This document shows positions 62,718 through 64,000 of a stretch of 64,000 bases of DNA, piece by piece. Source of the stretch: JACJWR01 sp964474045 (lineage in GTDB: Bacteria; Actinomycetota; Actinomycetes; S36-B12; UBA10799); NCBI GenBank assembly GCA_964474045.1, contig CAYYRC010000014.1, positions 24,049 through 88,048 on the forward strand, given 5' to 3'. The notes under the pieces are model-generated. The model saw only the letters and a list, made by a program, of their open reading frames with translations, ran no database searches and had not been told where the DNA came from. The position numbers were made by a program, and so were the translations under genes. Every line of letters starts with the position of its first letter. Positions within the stretch are counted from its first letter, which is position 1.

Positions 62718-62798
62718 ACCGGCCAGGGCGGTTGGGCCGGTCGGTGCCGGGCGTGCTTCAGGTGGCAGTCCTCGTCGGTGAAGTGCCACCATGCCGAC

Positions 62799-63884
62799 GT
62801 GACCCAAGCGACGGCGACCGACGCGTCCACCGAGACGAAGCGACGCCCGTCGGATCTCCGGTTGCTGCTGCTCGCGGCGGTGCTGATTTCCCTGTTGTCC
62901 GTGCCCATCGTGGGCCTGATGTTCACGCCTCTGGCGCCGGGCGCCGGCGCGGCGACGCCGGGAATCATGATCGCCGGGTTGTCGATCCTGAACCTTGGGA
63001 TTCGCCGCGGCCTGATTCTCTCCGCGGTGGCGGTGGTCGCCATTGGGACCAGCCCGATGGGGGTTCTCTATCCCGCGCTCGGCGTGATGATCCTCCTTGT
63101 TGCCGGTGGCCTCGCAGGGGTCGCGGCCTTCCGGGGGTATGCCTCGCCGGTGATTCAGGTCGCGATCTTCGTCGGCTTGACCATGATCGACCCCCAGGCG
63201 CTGACCGCTGCGCAGGTGAGCCATGGGGTGAAGGTCAGCACTGGCTACCTGCTCACGCTGATCGGGATCAACGCGATCAGTGCCGCCTGGGCCGCACTCT
63301 GCGTGATCGCGCTTCGCAAGAAGTTGCCTACGATCCCACGCACGCCCTTGAGCGCCGAGGGCTCGATCGTCTACGGCGCCTCGCTGGGGCTTCTCCTCGG
63401 AGCGGTTGGGGCGGTCGCCCTGACGTGGTTTCCCTACACGTTGTCGGGCTGGGTCATCCTCACGATCTGCGTGATCGCACGCCCGATGTACCCCGGAGAG
63501 AGTGTGGTCCGAGGCTTGCGCCGTCGGGCTGAGCACCGCGCCGCGGGCACCTTGGGGGGAGTGATCATCGCGGCCGGGGTCGCGACGGTGATCCATAGCG
63601 CCAATGCGCTGGTCCTCCTCGGCCTGGCCTTCCTCGTCGGCGCCGTCGGCAGGCTCGCCGCAGGCGCACCGTACTGGCAGTTCGTGATCCTGCTGACCCC
63701 GGCGATGGTGTTCATGAGCCAGAGCGGCACCCACATCGAACGCGTTGGGCTGGTCCGATTGGGCTGCTCCCTGATCGGCATCGTGTTGGCGGTGGGCGCG
63801 TTGGAGTTCAACCGGAAGTTCACGTTCCCGTGGATCGCGCGGGTGCGGCAGGCAGAGGACGCGAGCGCGATCAGTGCGCAGTGA
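62799..63884 (+). CDS. FUSC-like integral membrane protein
   Basis: A 361-residue membrane protein with about ten helices in two halves and short loops. LAGVAAFRGYASPVIQVAIF and the second-half RAEHRAAGTLGGVIIAAGVATVI resemble the FUSC/aromatic acid exporter family, and it is related in layout to the protein encoded at 32.7 kb. GTG at 62799 with CACCAT six bases upstream is preferred over GTG at 62778. It may export a product of the adjacent locus or an unrelated compound; the sequence does not decide. Confidence 0.72.
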   Translation: MTQATATDASTETKRRPSDLRLLLLAAVLISLLSVPIVGLMFTPLAPGAGAATPGIMIAGLSILNLGIRRGLILSAVAVVAIGTSPMGVLYPALGVMILLVAGGLAGVAAFRGYASPVIQVAIFVGLTMIDPQALTAAQVSHGVKVSTGYLLTLIGINAISAAWAALCVIALRKKLPTIPRTPLSAEGSIVYGASLGLLLGAVGAVALTWFPYTLSGWVILTICVIARPMYPGESVVRGLRRRAEHRAAGTLGGVIIAAGVATVIHSANALVLLGLAFLVGAVGRLAAGAPYWQFVILLTPAMVFMSQSGTHIERVGLVRLGCSLIGIVLAVGALEFNRKFTFPWIARVRQAEDASAISAQ

Positions 63885-63885
63885 G

Positions 63886-63931
63886 GTGGTGGCTGCCTTT
63901 GGCCCGCAGGGATGTGGTGGCTGCCTTTGGC
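63886..63931 (+). repeat. Pair of 18-base direct repeats after the FUSC-like gene
   Basis: GTGGTGGCTGCCTTTGGC occurs at 63886-63903 and 63914-63931, directly after the stop codon. The remaining 70 bases of the window show no assignable gene. Confidence 0.75.
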
Positions 63932-64000
63932 GCCGGGGTCTTTCACCTGGAGCGCAGATTCGGATCGGTGTTCGCGGTCAGTTCACCGCAGATGCTGGTG

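Overview
The window is GC-rich DNA (roughly 70% by eye) with dense genes, many GTG or TTG starts and frequent 1-4 bp stop/start overlaps. At least ten genes have a TANNNT box 6-8 bases before the start codon, as expected for leaderless mRNAs. Together with the families present (PadR/DUF1048, CDGSH/Fer4_19, Sap-like GAP protein, fused sigma/zinc-finger proteins) this points to an actinomycete, possibly Propionibacteriales. I cannot name the species. I saw no rRNA, tRNA, CRISPR array, phage gene or complete insertion sequence.

Layout. 0-8.5 kb is housekeeping and accessory metabolism: an MFS exporter cut by the window edge, a quinone oxidoreductase, a CDGSH iron-sulfur protein, a DEAD-box helicase, an ECF sigma factor with its own zinc finger, and a G3E GTPase coupled to an MBL-fold hydrolase. 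8.7-14.9 kb is a class II lanthipeptide locus: a LanM synthetase with the three-cysteine (CCG) zinc site known from ProcM, a Nif11-type precursor, then an Lnt-like acyltransferase and an alpha/beta hydrolase. 14.9-22.5 kb holds PadR/DUF1048, a polar amino acid ABC transporter, an unrecognised 500-residue protein and a PiT phosphate transporter. 22.9-45 kb is mixed: a sigma factor fused to a membrane segment, transporters, a patatin, hydrolases, a decayed Uma2 gene, an ADP-ribosylglycohydrolase with a C-terminal phosphatase motif, and a 1,635-residue secreted M60-type metalloprotease. 45-49.2 kb is an APC permease with KdpD/KdpE-like regulators. 49.2-55.4 kb holds a reductase, a MacB-like ABC operon, a FAD monooxygenase and a DUF4239 protein.

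55.5-62.7 kb is the second peptide region. It carries another Nif11-type lanthipeptide precursor whose 24-residue core resembles the first, although its only visible synthetase is 43 kb away. Next to it are a QueC-like PP-loop protein, a GT17-like glycosyltransferase, a PqqD-type recognition protein, an HprK-like kinase, a lasso-cyclase-like asparagine synthase and a polysaccharide pyruvyl transferase. Two tiny genes there share an E-W-T-x-P leader start. This looks like an undescribed RiPP-type locus. A FUSC-like membrane protein follows.

Five copies of a 66-68 bp nested palindrome sit just after stop codons between 27.7 and 44.6 kb. They may act as terminators or be a small mobile repeat. 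All functional statements come from reading motifs; no database search was possible.
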